From NCBI GenBank assembly GCA_947627335.1, contig CANQVQ010000010.1, positions 1 to 24,946 on the forward strand: a DNA stretch of 24,946 nucleotides, written 5' to 3'. Each line of letters begins with the position of its first letter. Positions within the stretch are counted from its first letter, which is position 1. The position numbers were made by a program, and so were the translations under genes. Origin of the DNA: an uncultured Clostridia bacterium (lineage in GTDB: Bacteria > Bacillota > Clostridia > Oscillospirales > CAG-382). The notes below the pieces were generated by a model. That model saw only the letters and a list, made by a program, of their open reading frames with translations. It made no database searches and was not told the origin of the DNA. Of the stretch, positions 1 to 7,384 are shown piece after piece.

Positions 1-66
1 CGCGTTGTCAACCGTTTTTGAACATTTTTACCGTTTTTTTGATATTTTTGTATATTATCGCAAAAC

Positions 67-106
67 GGACCGTCGGCATTCCTTCGAGGGGGGACGCCGA
101 CGGTTC
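67..106 (-). terminator. Hairpin terminator after the ROK/nagA operon, probably bidirectional
   Basis: A long inverted repeat pairs 67-77 with 96-106 (core ACCGTCGGC / GCCGACGGT plus a G-T and a G-C pair). Its loop can itself pair CCT with AGG. On the minus strand the stem is followed within a few bases by TTTT (62-65), and on the plus strand by CTTTTTT. It sits 30 bp past the stop of the ROK gene, so it most likely ends that transcript. It could also stop plus-strand readthrough from beyond the left edge. Bases 1-60 are AT-rich and hold no gene I can support. Confidence 0.75.
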
Positions 107-135
107 CTTTTTTCACGCGTTCGGGCGCGAACCGC

Positions 136-1524
136 TTACTTCAGTTCCGGCAGGGACGCAGCGGCGACGGACTGACCGACGCGACGGCTGGACTCGTCCG
201 GGATGTGCAGTTTGCAGGTCTTTGCCAGCTCCGGGAACTCCTTGTCCAGCACTTCCTGCGCACGGGCGAGCAGGATCTCCCCGCCCTTGCCGGAGGTCAC
301 GCGACCCATGATCAGGACGTGCTTCATCTGGTAGAACTCCGCGTAATAGCCGATCGCGTAGCCGAAGTAGCAGCCGATCGTGTCGTAGATCTTCGCGGCA
401 CGCTCGTCGCCCTCCGCCATCAGCTTCTGGACGACCTTCAGCTTCTCCGCCGGGGTCATGGACGGGTCCAGTTCGATCCCCGCAGCCGGGGCGAGCTTGA
501 TGACGCCGTCCTGCGAGAAGTACTTGACGCCGCAGCCGTAGTCCCCCGACCATTCGTCGACCATCGCGTTCCTGCAGAAGTCCACCGGCACAAACGCCAG
601 CTCGTTGAGCCAGCCGGTGATGTTGCCGTCCGGGTCGACGTAGCCGCCCGCCTCGGACGTACCCATCGCGACGCCCAGCACCGAGTCGTCGTTGAGGTCC
701 ATCGCACCCGCGAGCGCCGTCACGTCGCCATCGTTGGCGACTTCGATCGGGATCTCGTGACCGAGTTCCTCGCTCAGCTTCTTCGCGACGTCCATGTACA
801 TGGTCTTGACGCGCTTCTCGAAGTCCTCCTTGGAAACTTTCAGGAACAGCGACGCGACCATGATCTTGTTGTCGATGTACACGCCGGCGGAGGAAACGCC
901 GATCGCGTCCACGCGGGGCATATGCTCCGCGGCGGTCTTCATCGCCGTGTAGATGCCGTCGAAGTGGTACTGCGGGTCCGGGTTGACCTTCGGCAGCCAG
1001 ACGACCTCCTCGGAATACACGGATTCGCCCTCCACGACGGCGGAAACCTTGCGGTCGGAACCGCCCGCGTCGAACCCGATACGGCAGCCGTCGAGGTGAC
1101 GCCCGACCGGGGACGCCGTGCTGACGTCCTTCGGCGCTTTGTCGAGCGGCACGGACAGCACTTCAAACTTCGTCTCGTACACGCCCTCCATGAAGTGCAG
1201 GTCGAAATCGCGGTAGCCGCCGTCGACATACGCCTGCTGGATGCGCTTTGCGACCGTTTCGGAACCGGCGACGGTGATGCGGAAGCCGCCCGCCACCCAC
1301 AGCATGGACTTGACGATGCGTTCGACGAATTCGTAGTTCTCCTCGTCGTGCCCGGTGCCGTCCGGGAAAATGCGGGTCCGATAGGTCGTGATCGCGCCCT
1401 TGTTGCGCTCGACGGCGATGACGATGTCCTGCCCGTTCTCCTTGGTCTTTTCGCGCATTTCGCGCACCTTGAGCGCCATCGGCTCGAATTGCGGGTCCAA
1501 AACAGCCTTGACTTTAAGCTCCAT
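136..1524 (-). CDS. ROK-family protein with N-terminal extension (putative sugar kinase or sugar-binding regulator)
   Basis: Start chosen at 1524: GGAGGGA lies 8-10 bp upstream and the ATG overlaps the nagA stop by 11 nt. The protein has 462 residues. About 145 residues precede the ROK/actin-fold core, which is unusual because classical ROK kinases are near 300 aa. The core starts with a phosphate-1-like loop FDAGGSDRK (151-159). It has an acidic site at VANDGDVTA (262-270), where ROK kinases carry the catalytic Asp, then a glycine-rich GVAMGTSEAGG (284-294) and MGRVTSGKGG near 406-415. The usual ROK zinc motif (CxCGxxGCxE) is not seen; GDYGCGVKY (328-336) lies roughly there. Coupling to nagA suggests an amino-sugar substrate. 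Kinase activity is inferred, and a non-catalytic sensor is possible. Confidence 0.75.
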   Translation of the reverse strand: MELKVKAVLDPQFEPMALKVREMREKTKENGQDIVIAVERNKGAITTYRTRIFPDGTGHDEENYEFVERIVKSMLWVAGGFRITVAGSETVAKRIQQAYVDGGYRDFDLHFMEGVYETKFEVLSVPLDKAPKDVSTASPVGRHLDGCRIGFDAGGSDRKVSAVVEGESVYSEEVVWLPKVNPDPQYHFDGIYTAMKTAAEHMPRVDAIGVSSAGVYIDNKIMVASLFLKVSKEDFEKRVKTMYMDVAKKLSEELGHEIPIEVANDGDVTALAGAMDLNDDSVLGVAMGTSEAGGYVDPDGNITGWLNELAFVPVDFCRNAMVDEWSGDYGCGVKYFSQDGVIKLAPAAGIELDPSMTPAEKLKVVQKLMAEGDERAAKIYDTIGCYFGYAIGYYAEFYQMKHVLIMGRVTSGKGGEILLARAQEVLDKEFPELAKTCKLHIPDESSRRVGQSVAAASLPELK

Positions 1525-2647
1525 AACGTACTGTCCCTCCGATGATGGTTTTTTCGACGTTGAATTCCGCGTCCGTGATGATGATGTCCGCGTCCTTACC
1601 GACCTCCAGCGACCCCTTGCGCGCATCGACGCCGATGGCCTTCGCCGGATGCAGCGACGCGCAGTTGACGCACTCGTAAAGCGGGATGTCGCTGTGCGTA
1701 TAGACGTTCCAGACGCCCTTGTTGAGCTTCAGCACCGAACCGGCGATGGTCCCATCCGGCAGGCGGCACTCGATGCCCTTGGAGATGAATTTCTGCCCGC
1801 CGAGCGTGTATTCGCCCTCCGGCAGTCCGCCGGCGGGGAGGCAGTCGGTGATGAAGCAGAGCCGTTCGCCCTTGAGCGCGTGCACGATCGGGTAGAGCGC
1901 CGGATTGACGTGGAAGGTGTCCACGATCAGCTCGGTCGTCACGTCCGAATTGAGCGCGGCGCCGACGACGCCGGGATTGCGGTGCGCAAGCGCGGACATG
2001 GCGTTGAACAGGTGGGTCGCATGGCGCACGCCGACGTTGGTGGACGCCATAGCGGTGTTGTAGTCCGCGTCCGTGTGTCCCATGGAGACGACGACGTCGG
2101 TATCCCGACGGATCTCCCGGATCGCGGCGAAATCCTCGTCCATTTCCGGGGCGAGCGTGATGATCTTGATGATGTCGGCGTATTCCTTGACGAACTTCGC
2201 GTCCGGCTTGAGGATGTGTTCCTCCGCCTGCGCGCCCTTCTTCTTCGGGTTGATGAACGGACCTTCCGCGTGTACGCCGAGAATGGTCGTGCCGTTCCAG
2301 GTCTTGCTTTCCTCTTGGAGCGCACGGCAGACCTCGAGCGCCTTGACGATGACCTTTTTGTCCACCGTCATGGTCGTCGGCAGGAAGCCGGTCACGCCGT
2401 TCTGCACGATGCCGCCGGCGATGGTGCGGATGCTTTCCGGGTCGCCGTCGCAGACGTCCTTGCCGAGGTATCCGTGGATGTGCAGGTCGATCAGACCCGG
2501 GGCGACGTACTTACCGCTCGCGTCGATGACTTCCGCACCCGCCGGGACGATGTCCGAAATGCCTTCGATGACGTCCGTGTACAGCAGGACCTTGCCCTCG
2601 ACGATGCGGTCCTTGAGGATGATTTTTCCGTTGGTGATCGCTTTCAT
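1514..2647 (-). CDS. nagA: N-acetylglucosamine-6-phosphate deacetylase
   Basis: Cytoplasmic amidohydrolase that converts GlcNAc-6-P to glucosamine-6-P and acetate, feeding cell-wall sugar recycling or glycolysis. At 377 aa it has the family's usual length. Visible metal-site and catalytic motifs are DLHIHG (54-59), HAEGPF (126-131, metal-binding Glu128), MGHTDADY (189-196), THLFNAM (211-217), DTFHVNP (243-249) and ITDCLPAGG (266-274), with Asp268 as the probable catalytic base. The ATG at 2647 follows AGAGG. The gene lies 65 nt downstream of the KtrA-like gene and overlaps the ROK gene by 11 nt, so the last two are almost certainly one operon. nagB was not found in the window. Confidence 0.95.
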   Translation of the reverse strand: MKAITNGKIILKDRIVEGKVLLYTDVIEGISDIVPAGAEVIDASGKYVAPGLIDLHIHGYLGKDVCDGDPESIRTIAGGIVQNGVTGFLPTTMTVDKKVIVKALEVCRALQEESKTWNGTTILGVHAEGPFINPKKKGAQAEEHILKPDAKFVKEYADIIKIITLAPEMDEDFAAIREIRRDTDVVVSMGHTDADYNTAMASTNVGVRHATHLFNAMSALAHRNPGVVGAALNSDVTTELIVDTFHVNPALYPIVHALKGERLCFITDCLPAGGLPEGEYTLGGQKFISKGIECRLPDGTIAGSVLKLNKGVWNVYTHSDIPLYECVNCASLHPAKAIGVDARKGSLEVGKDADIIITDAEFNVEKTIIGGTVRYGA

Positions 2648-2712
2648 GTCTTTGCCTCTTGTCTATGTAAATTTCTTTTTTGCCAAAATACGGGAAAATT
2701 TTCTTTCCTATA

Positions 2713-3369
2713 TTACTTTTCCGTCAGCTTTCGGATCGCCTTCACGTCCCCGGCGACCACGACGAACGTATCCGGGAAGAACTGGATGCGGGGGTCGGAG
2801 GTCAGCAGGAAACGGTCCGTACCGGGCTTGCTGTAGGCGATGACGTTGACGTTCCAGTTCTTGCGGATGTCCAGCTCCAGCGGGCTTTTGCCGATCCAAT
2901 TCTTCGGCACCGGCAGTTCGCAGATGACCAGATCGTCGTTCAGCTTGAAATATTCCAACGCGTCCCGCACCGTGACCGTCTGCGCCAGACGGCGTCCGGC
3001 GTCCCGCTCCGGGAAGATGATGCGGTCGGCGCCCAGCTTGCGCAGCAGCTTTTCGTGCCGCTCCGAGGACGCACGGGCGATGATGTTCGGAATGCCCATC
3101 TCCTTGAGGCTGAGCGTGATCATCGCACTGCTCTCGATGCTGCTTTCCAGGCAGACGATACAGCACTCGCAGTCCCGCACGTCCGCGTCCCGCAGGACGG
3201 CGTCGTCCGTCGCGTCGCCGCAGACCGCGTCCGACACCTCCCGGGCGATGCGGTTGACCCGCTCCCGGTCGCAGTCGATGACCACCACCCGCTTGCGGCT
3301 GGCCGCCAGCGTCCGCGCAACGTTCGCGCCGAAGTTGCCCAGTCCGATGACACAGTAGGTTTTTTCCAT
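2713..3369 (-). CDS. KtrA/TrkA-type RCK subunit of a potassium uptake system
   Basis: Peripheral cytoplasmic regulator (218 aa) that gates a KtrB/TrkH-type K+ translocation subunit in response to bound nucleotide. The N-terminal RCK_N domain (about 1-135) shows a Rossmann loop GLGNFGANVA (9-18), an acidic strand end VVVIDCD (28-34) and the typical GDATDD stretch. The C-terminal TrkA_C domain covers roughly 145-218. The start is fixed by AAAGGAGG about 10 nt upstream of the ATG. No membrane partner lies beside it or anywhere in the window, so that subunit must be encoded elsewhere. It is 32 nt downstream of the solute-binding lipoprotein gene and may share its transcript. Confidence 0.88.
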   Translation of the reverse strand: MEKTYCVIGLGNFGANVARTLAASRKRVVVIDCDRERVNRIAREVSDAVCGDATDDAVLRDADVRDCECCIVCLESSIESSAMITLSLKEMGIPNIIARASSERHEKLLRKLGADRIIFPERDAGRRLAQTVTVRDALEYFKLNDDLVICELPVPKNWIGKSPLELDIRKNWNVNVIAYSKPGTDRFLLTSDPRIQFFPDTFVVVAGDVKAIRKLTEK

Positions 3370-3401
3370 GCGAAGGTCCTCCTTTTGACCGTTCTTTCGG
3401 T

Positions 3402-4892
3402 TTACGCCAGGTCCCGCAGTGTTTCCAAAGTCTTTTCCTTCGCCGCCTCAAAAGCGCTCCTGTGGCTTTCGACGTAGCTTTGCACTTCCGGCGTATGACC
3501 GAACATGATATTGTTATAGTACTGGATGCAGTCGTCCCAGTTGAACGCGACCGAAATATCCACGAGCCGGTTCGAGAAGAGAATGTCGAGCATCTCCGGG
3601 GAATCGTCGTCGTCCGGGAAGCGCTTGTTCTTGAGCGTGCGTTCGTAGTACTGCGGGGTAACGTATATCCGACTGGTATAGGCGAGCGCCTCGAGCGCGA
3701 AGGTGACGAAATCCGTATCCTCGCAGGTGTACGGGATCGCTATACAGTAGAAATCGTACGGATCGACCGTCGTCGCGTAGGTATCCTGCGATTCGTCGTA
3801 CTTCGGATAGGGCAAAATGCCGTAGCGAATGGACGCATTCCGCAGGACCGGGCTGTTGACGTCGTTGACGACGCTCAGCAGGAACAGCGACTTTCCGTCG
3901 TAGAACTGCCCCTTGACCGTCGGCGCTTCCGGGTCGTTCCAGGAATAGTACTGCTCGATGTACGCCACGCAGGAATCGTCGCTGAGAATGTCGAACACCT
4001 TCAGGAAGGCGTTGACGTTGCGCTCGTTGAGCATGGCAAGCTCCGGCTCGTCGTTTTCGTTTTTCTCCACCTGCGGGCAATCGCAGCCGAGCACGAGGTA
4101 GAAGGAATCAAAGATCGCCCCGACGATGCCCCAGGTGTCGTTGCCGGTGACGTTCATGATGCCGTCGTCCCCGTCCGCGGCGACCTTCTTCGCCATCGCG
4201 TACATCTCGTCGAGCGTCCACGTCCCATCGCGCACCATCTGCGCCATATCGCCGAGTTCGTTGTCCTCCGCGATGTCCTTATTGTAGAACACGCAGCGGG
4301 TGCTTTCGTCGTCCAGCAGCAGAATGTCGCCGGTCGCGAAGAACAGGCGGTCCATGATGGTCATGTCCTCGATAGCGGCCGTGTCCCACCAGCTCGCCGT
4401 CAGATCGAGATGGGAATCCGGGATGGAATAGAGGTCCAGAAAACTGCCGTCCGCCGAAAGCAGGGCGAGCGTCTGAAGCCCGCTGCTGACCACGTCGTAC
4501 GTTTCCGTGCCGGCAGCCAGGTCCCGGCTGATCCGCTCACGCAGGTCGTCCACGAATTCCGCTTCCACCGTGAAGCCATAGGACTGTTCAAGCATATGGT
4601 TCCGCTGTATGACCGCGTCGTTGACCAGCTCCGTAATGGTTTCGTCCGCGGCAAACGGCTCCTTGCCGTAAGCCATCTCCTCGCCCGTCGAAAGCACGCG
4701 GAGGACCCGACCGCCGTAATCCGCTTCGCCCAAGGACGGGACCAGCGGACCGCTCTCCTGCGGTGAAACGCCCGAGGACGCGTCGGTATCCGCCGATTCC
4801 TCGGCGCAGGCGAAAAGGAACACGGGCAGGAGCAGCAGAAGCGCCAGCAGGGTGCAGGGCACGGCGAATGCGGTGCGTTTTCCGGTTTTCAT
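3402..4892 (-). CDS. Extracellular solute-binding lipoprotein (ABC importer type)
   Basis: The 496-aa product starts with a charged n-region, a long hydrophobic stretch (about 8-28) and a lipobox LFAC with the lipid-modified Cys at 29. A Ser/Asp/Glu-rich linker follows. The mature part has the look of family-1 (sugar-type) binding proteins: DYGGRVLRVLST at the N-terminus, a repeated TWDLDEMY-like segment (GTWTLDEMYAMAKK) and an aromatic-rich C-terminal lobe. It should sit on the outer face of the membrane and deliver a ligand to an ABC permease. No permease or ATPase for it is in the window. GGAGG precedes the ATG. Nearby nagA and ROK genes make an amino-sugar or glycan ligand plausible, but that is context only. 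Confidence 0.8.
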   Translation of the reverse strand: MKTGKRTAFAVPCTLLALLLLLPVFLFACAEESADTDASSGVSPQESGPLVPSLGEADYGGRVLRVLSTGEEMAYGKEPFAADETITELVNDAVIQRNHMLEQSYGFTVEAEFVDDLRERISRDLAAGTETYDVVSSGLQTLALLSADGSFLDLYSIPDSHLDLTASWWDTAAIEDMTIMDRLFFATGDILLLDDESTRCVFYNKDIAEDNELGDMAQMVRDGTWTLDEMYAMAKKVAADGDDGIMNVTGNDTWGIVGAIFDSFYLVLGCDCPQVEKNENDEPELAMLNERNVNAFLKVFDILSDDSCVAYIEQYYSWNDPEAPTVKGQFYDGKSLFLLSVVNDVNSPVLRNASIRYGILPYPKYDESQDTYATTVDPYDFYCIAIPYTCEDTDFVTFALEALAYTSRIYVTPQYYERTLKNKRFPDDDDSPEMLDILFSNRLVDISVAFNWDDCIQYYNNIMFGHTPEVQSYVESHRSAFEAAKEKTLETLRDLA

Positions 4893-4927
4893 AACGATTC
4901 CTCCGGCGTCAGAAATTTCCTGCCTAC

Positions 4928-4956
4928 AGTATACCGCATTCCGTTCGGAAAATCAA
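4928..4956 (-). promoter_or_regulatory. Sigma-A-type promoter of the minus-strand block, with an internal palindrome
   Basis: On the minus strand TTGATT (4956-4951) and TATACT (4933-4928) are separated by exactly 17 bp, about 30 nt upstream of the lipoprotein ATG. The spacer contains TTCCGAACGGAA (4939-4950), a palindrome with 5-bp arms that would place a repressor between -35 and -10. The promoter match is strong. The operator role is inference. Confidence 0.7.
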
Positions 4957-5018
4957 GTGGGTTTTGGCATTTCCCAGCACTTTTTTCCGCCGGAATCGAA
5001 ATTTTTGCGTCCTGCTTC

Positions 5019-5047
5019 TTGACGGACGCGGATTCGTATGCTATAAT
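5019..5047 (+). promoter_or_regulatory. Sigma-A-type promoter of the ruvCAB block
   Basis: TTGACG (5019-5024) and TATAAT (5042-5047) are separated by 17 bp, nearly the full consensus. Transcription should begin near 5054, leaving a leader of about 84 nt before the ruvC ATG. This is the only strong plus-strand promoter I recognise upstream of the sixteen-gene block. I saw no LexA-type box next to it. Confidence 0.8.
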
Positions 5048-5068
5048 ATTACAATGTATCATTAAAAG

Positions 5069-5114
5069 GGGAAAGTTTCCCTATGGGGAAAGTATCCCTA
5101 TGGGATAATATCCC
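5069..5114 (+). repeat. Three tandem 13-bp palindromes in the ruvC leader
   Basis: Three dyads follow each other at a 16-17 bp period. GGGAAAGTTTCCC (5069-5081) is perfect around a central G. GGGAAAGTATCCC (5086-5098) has one mismatched pair. GGGATAATATCCC (5102-5114) is perfect. TATG separates them, and the last extends to ATGGGATA/TATCCCCAT with a one-base bulge. They lie between the predicted transcription start and the ribosome binding site at 5126-5134. They could be tandem operators, RNA hairpins or a local repeat expansion. Confidence 0.8.
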
Positions 5115-5137
5115 CATGAGCATACGGGAGGGAGCGC

Positions 5138-5626
5138 ATGGTCATTCTCGGGATCGACCCGGGCGTCGCCACCGTCGGGTACGGCGTCGTGGACTGTCGG
5201 GGGGATCGGTTTCGCTGTTTGGAGTACGGCTGCATCACCACGGCGGCACACCAATTGCTCGAGCACCGGCTCTCGGAGATCTTCGCGGGGATGAAGGAGC
5301 TCATTGACCGCCACCGTCCCGACTGCGTTTCGGTGGAGGAGCTGTTCTTCAACAACAACCAAAAGACCGCCGTGGACGTTGCGCAGGCCCGCGGGGTGAT
5401 CCTGCTGGCGGCGGACCAGTGCGGGCTTCCGATCTACGAATACACCCCGCTGCAGGTCAAAAGCGCCGTCGTCGGCTACGGGCGTGCCGAAAAGCAGCAG
5501 GTCATGTATATGGTCCGGCAATACCTGCATCTGCGGGAAACGCCCCGCCCGGACGACGCGGCGGACGCCATCGCCATCGCCATCTGCCACGGCAACAGCG
5601 TTCTGCACCGCCTCATGCCGCAATAG
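5138..5626 (+). CDS. ruvC: Crossover junction endodeoxyribonuclease RuvC
   Basis: Dimeric, Mg-dependent resolvase that cuts Holliday junctions after RuvAB branch migration. At 162 aa it has the usual length. The acidic catalytic residues are visible: Asp7 in GIDPG (5-9), Glu67/Glu68 in SVEELFFNNN, and Asp140/Asp143 in RPDDAADAIAIA (137-148). The ATG at 5138 follows GGGAGGGAG. An earlier in-frame start does not fit RuvC, which begins right at the first beta strand (VILGIDPG). ruvA follows after 36 nt and ruvB after that, the classical ruvCAB order. Confidence 0.97.
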   Translation: MVILGIDPGVATVGYGVVDCRGDRFRCLEYGCITTAAHQLLEHRLSEIFAGMKELIDRHRPDCVSVEELFFNNNQKTAVDVAQARGVILLAADQCGLPIYEYTPLQVKSAVVGYGRAEKQQVMYMVRQYLHLRETPRPDDAADAIAIAICHGNSVLHRLMPQ

Positions 5627-5662
5627 GCATTTTGATTGAAAGGAAAGGACACGGAAAACGGT

Positions 5663-6256
5663 ATGTTTTACTATCTGCGCGGGACGCTGACCGTGCTTCG
5701 GCAGGGGTTCGCGGTCCTCGAATGCGGCGGCGTCGGCTTTCGGCTGGCGATCTCCGCGTCTACGTTCGCGTCGCTTTCCGCGTCGCTCGACAAGGAAGCG
5801 ATGCTGTATACCTATCTTTCCGTCCGCGAAAACGCCATGGAACTTTGCGGGTTTTCGTCGGAGGAGGAACTGGAGCTGTTTGAAAAGCTGATCGACATCT
5901 CCGGCATCGGTCCGAAGGCCGCCCTGTCCATTCTCGGCGTGCTTACGCCGGCGGATCTGATCCGCGCCTGCGCCGACGGGGATTACAAGGCGGTCGCCCG
6001 TGCGCCGGGGGTCGGGAACAAGACGGCGCAGCGGGTGGTGCTGGAGCTGAAAGGGCGTCTGCCGGACCTGCCGCAAAGTCCGCACGGCTCGCCCGGTCCG
6101 TCCGGCGGGAGCGCGCTTTCGCAGATCACGGATACGCTGGTGCTGTACGGGTTTTCCCGCGAGGAGGTGCAAAGCGCCGTGCGCGGAATGGATCTGGACC
6201 GCCCGATCGAGGAGTTGATCGCGGACACGCTGCGGGTGCTCGCGTCGAAACGGTAA
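5663..6256 (+). CDS. ruvA: Holliday junction branch migration complex subunit RuvA
   Basis: Tetrameric DNA-binding subunit that clamps the four-way junction and loads RuvB. I start it at ATG 5663 (MFYYLRG, matching the family's MxxxLxG beginning), giving 197 aa. A TTG 27 nt upstream is in frame but would add residues unlike the family. Helix-hairpin-helix segments are visible at ISGIGPKAALSILG and at APGVGNKTAQRVVLELK. A Pro/Gly/Ser-rich linker leads to the C-terminal RuvB-binding three-helix domain (LVLYGFSREEVQSAV). The SD (AGGAAAGG) is somewhat distant from the ATG. ruvB follows after 21 nt. Confidence 0.96.
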   Translation: MFYYLRGTLTVLRQGFAVLECGGVGFRLAISASTFASLSASLDKEAMLYTYLSVRENAMELCGFSSEEELELFEKLIDISGIGPKAALSILGVLTPADLIRACADGDYKAVARAPGVGNKTAQRVVLELKGRLPDLPQSPHGSPGPSGGSALSQITDTLVLYGFSREEVQSAVRGMDLDRPIEELIADTLRVLASKR

Positions 6257-6277
6257 CCCGGGGAAAGGAGGGACCTC

Positions 6278-7381
6278 ATGCCGATCAATACCAAAGTCCC
6301 GGAATACGGGGACGGCGACTTCGACTTTGAAAGCCGCTACACCGCCGCCGAATATACGCCGGAGGACACCGAAACCGAACTGTCCCTCCGCCCGAAGACG
6401 CTCGACGAATACGTCGGGCAGGAAAAGGTCAAAAGCAACCTGAAAATCTATATCGAAGCGGCCGCCGCACGGCAGGAAGCGCTCGACCATGTGCTGCTGT
6501 TCGGTCCGCCGGGGCTGGGAAAGACCACGCTGTCCTTCCTCGTCGCCTCGGAGCTCGGGGTCAACCTCAAGGTCACGTCCGGACCCGCCATCGCCAAGGC
6601 GGGCGACCTCGCCGCGCTCCTGACGACGCTCGAACGCAACGATATTCTGTTTATCGACGAGATCCACCGCCTGCCCAAGCAGGTCGAGGAGGTCCTGTAC
6701 CCCGCGATGGAGGATTTCTGTCTGGATCTGATGATGGGGAAAGGACCGTCCGCCCGCTCCATTCGGATCCCGCTCAAGCCGTTCACGCTTATCGGCGCGA
6801 CCACCCGCGCCGGGCAGTTGTCCGCGCCGCTGCGCGACCGGTTCGGGATGTCCTTTCGGCTGGAGATGTATCCGCCGGAGGACCTCGCCCGCATCGTCAC
6901 CCGTTCCGCCGGACTGCTGGAAACCTCCATCACGCCGGCAGGCGCGCTGGAGATCGCGAAGCGCTCCCGCGGGACGCCGCGAATCGCCAACCGCTGGCTC
7001 AAGCGGGTGCGGGATTTCGCCATCGTCAAGGGGGACGGCACCGTGACCGAGGAGATCGCCGACCTCGCGCTCCGTGCGATGGAGATCGACGAGCTCGGGC
7101 TGGATTCGGTGGACCGCAAGATGCTCGACGCGATCATCCGCCATTTCGGGGGCGGTCCCGTCGGGCTGGAAACGCTCGCCGCCGTCACGGGCGAAGCCGC
7201 CGTCACGATCGAGGACGTGTACGAGCCGTACCTGATGCAGCTCGGCTTCCTCAACCGCACGCCTCGCGGGCGAATGGCGACCGCCGGGGCGTACCGGCAC
7301 ATGGGCGTCACGCCGCCGGACGGACTGACGGGCGGCGCTGCTTGCGGGCAGCAGTTGATGGATACCGGGGAGGACGGGTAA
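6278..7381 (+). CDS. ruvB: Holliday junction branch migration ATPase RuvB
   Basis: Hexameric AAA+ motor that pumps DNA through the RuvA-bound junction. Walker A is GPPGLGKT (76-83) and Walker B is LFIDEIH (124-130). Sensor 1 and the arginine finger follow in GATTRAGQLSAPLRDRFG. The C-terminal winged helix contains GGGPVGLETLAA and ends near the conserved RTPRGR. The protein is 367 aa, against about 335-350 usual, through an acidic N-terminal lead (about 1-30) and a short tail (TGGAACGQQLMDTGEDG). The ATG follows AAGGAGGG. Only 3 nt separate it from the methyltransferase gene. Confidence 0.97.
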   Translation: MPINTKVPEYGDGDFDFESRYTAAEYTPEDTETELSLRPKTLDEYVGQEKVKSNLKIYIEAAAARQEALDHVLLFGPPGLGKTTLSFLVASELGVNLKVTSGPAIAKAGDLAALLTTLERNDILFIDEIHRLPKQVEEVLYPAMEDFCLDLMMGKGPSARSIRIPLKPFTLIGATTRAGQLSAPLRDRFGMSFRLEMYPPEDLARIVTRSAGLLETSITPAGALEIAKRSRGTPRIANRWLKRVRDFAIVKGDGTVTEEIADLALRAMEIDELGLDSVDRKMLDAIIRHFGGGPVGLETLAAVTGEAAVTIEDVYEPYLMQLGFLNRTPRGRMATAGAYRHMGVTPPDGLTGGAACGQQLMDTGEDG

Positions 7382-7384
7382 GGA

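Noticed and set aside
1..11. TTGACA on the minus strand at the extreme left edge as a promoter
   Set aside because: The matching -10 would fall outside the window, so it cannot be judged.
18..311. Short plus-strand frame across the left-edge terminator
   Set aside because: It runs through the hairpin and into the antisense of the ROK gene, with no ribosome binding site or domain.
205..1545. Long plus-strand frame opposite the ROK gene
   Set aside because: Val/Asp/Arg/His-rich shadow with no domain. The minus-strand protein has clear motifs and a ribosome binding site.
5083..5307. Alternative frame starting at ATG within the palindromes, upstream of ruvC
   Set aside because: It is out of frame with ruvC, has no ribosome binding site and arises from the repeated TATGGG units.
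5636..5662. TTG-initiated N-terminal extension of RuvA
   Set aside because: RuvA proteins begin at the LxG strand, and ATG 5663 gives the standard N-terminus.
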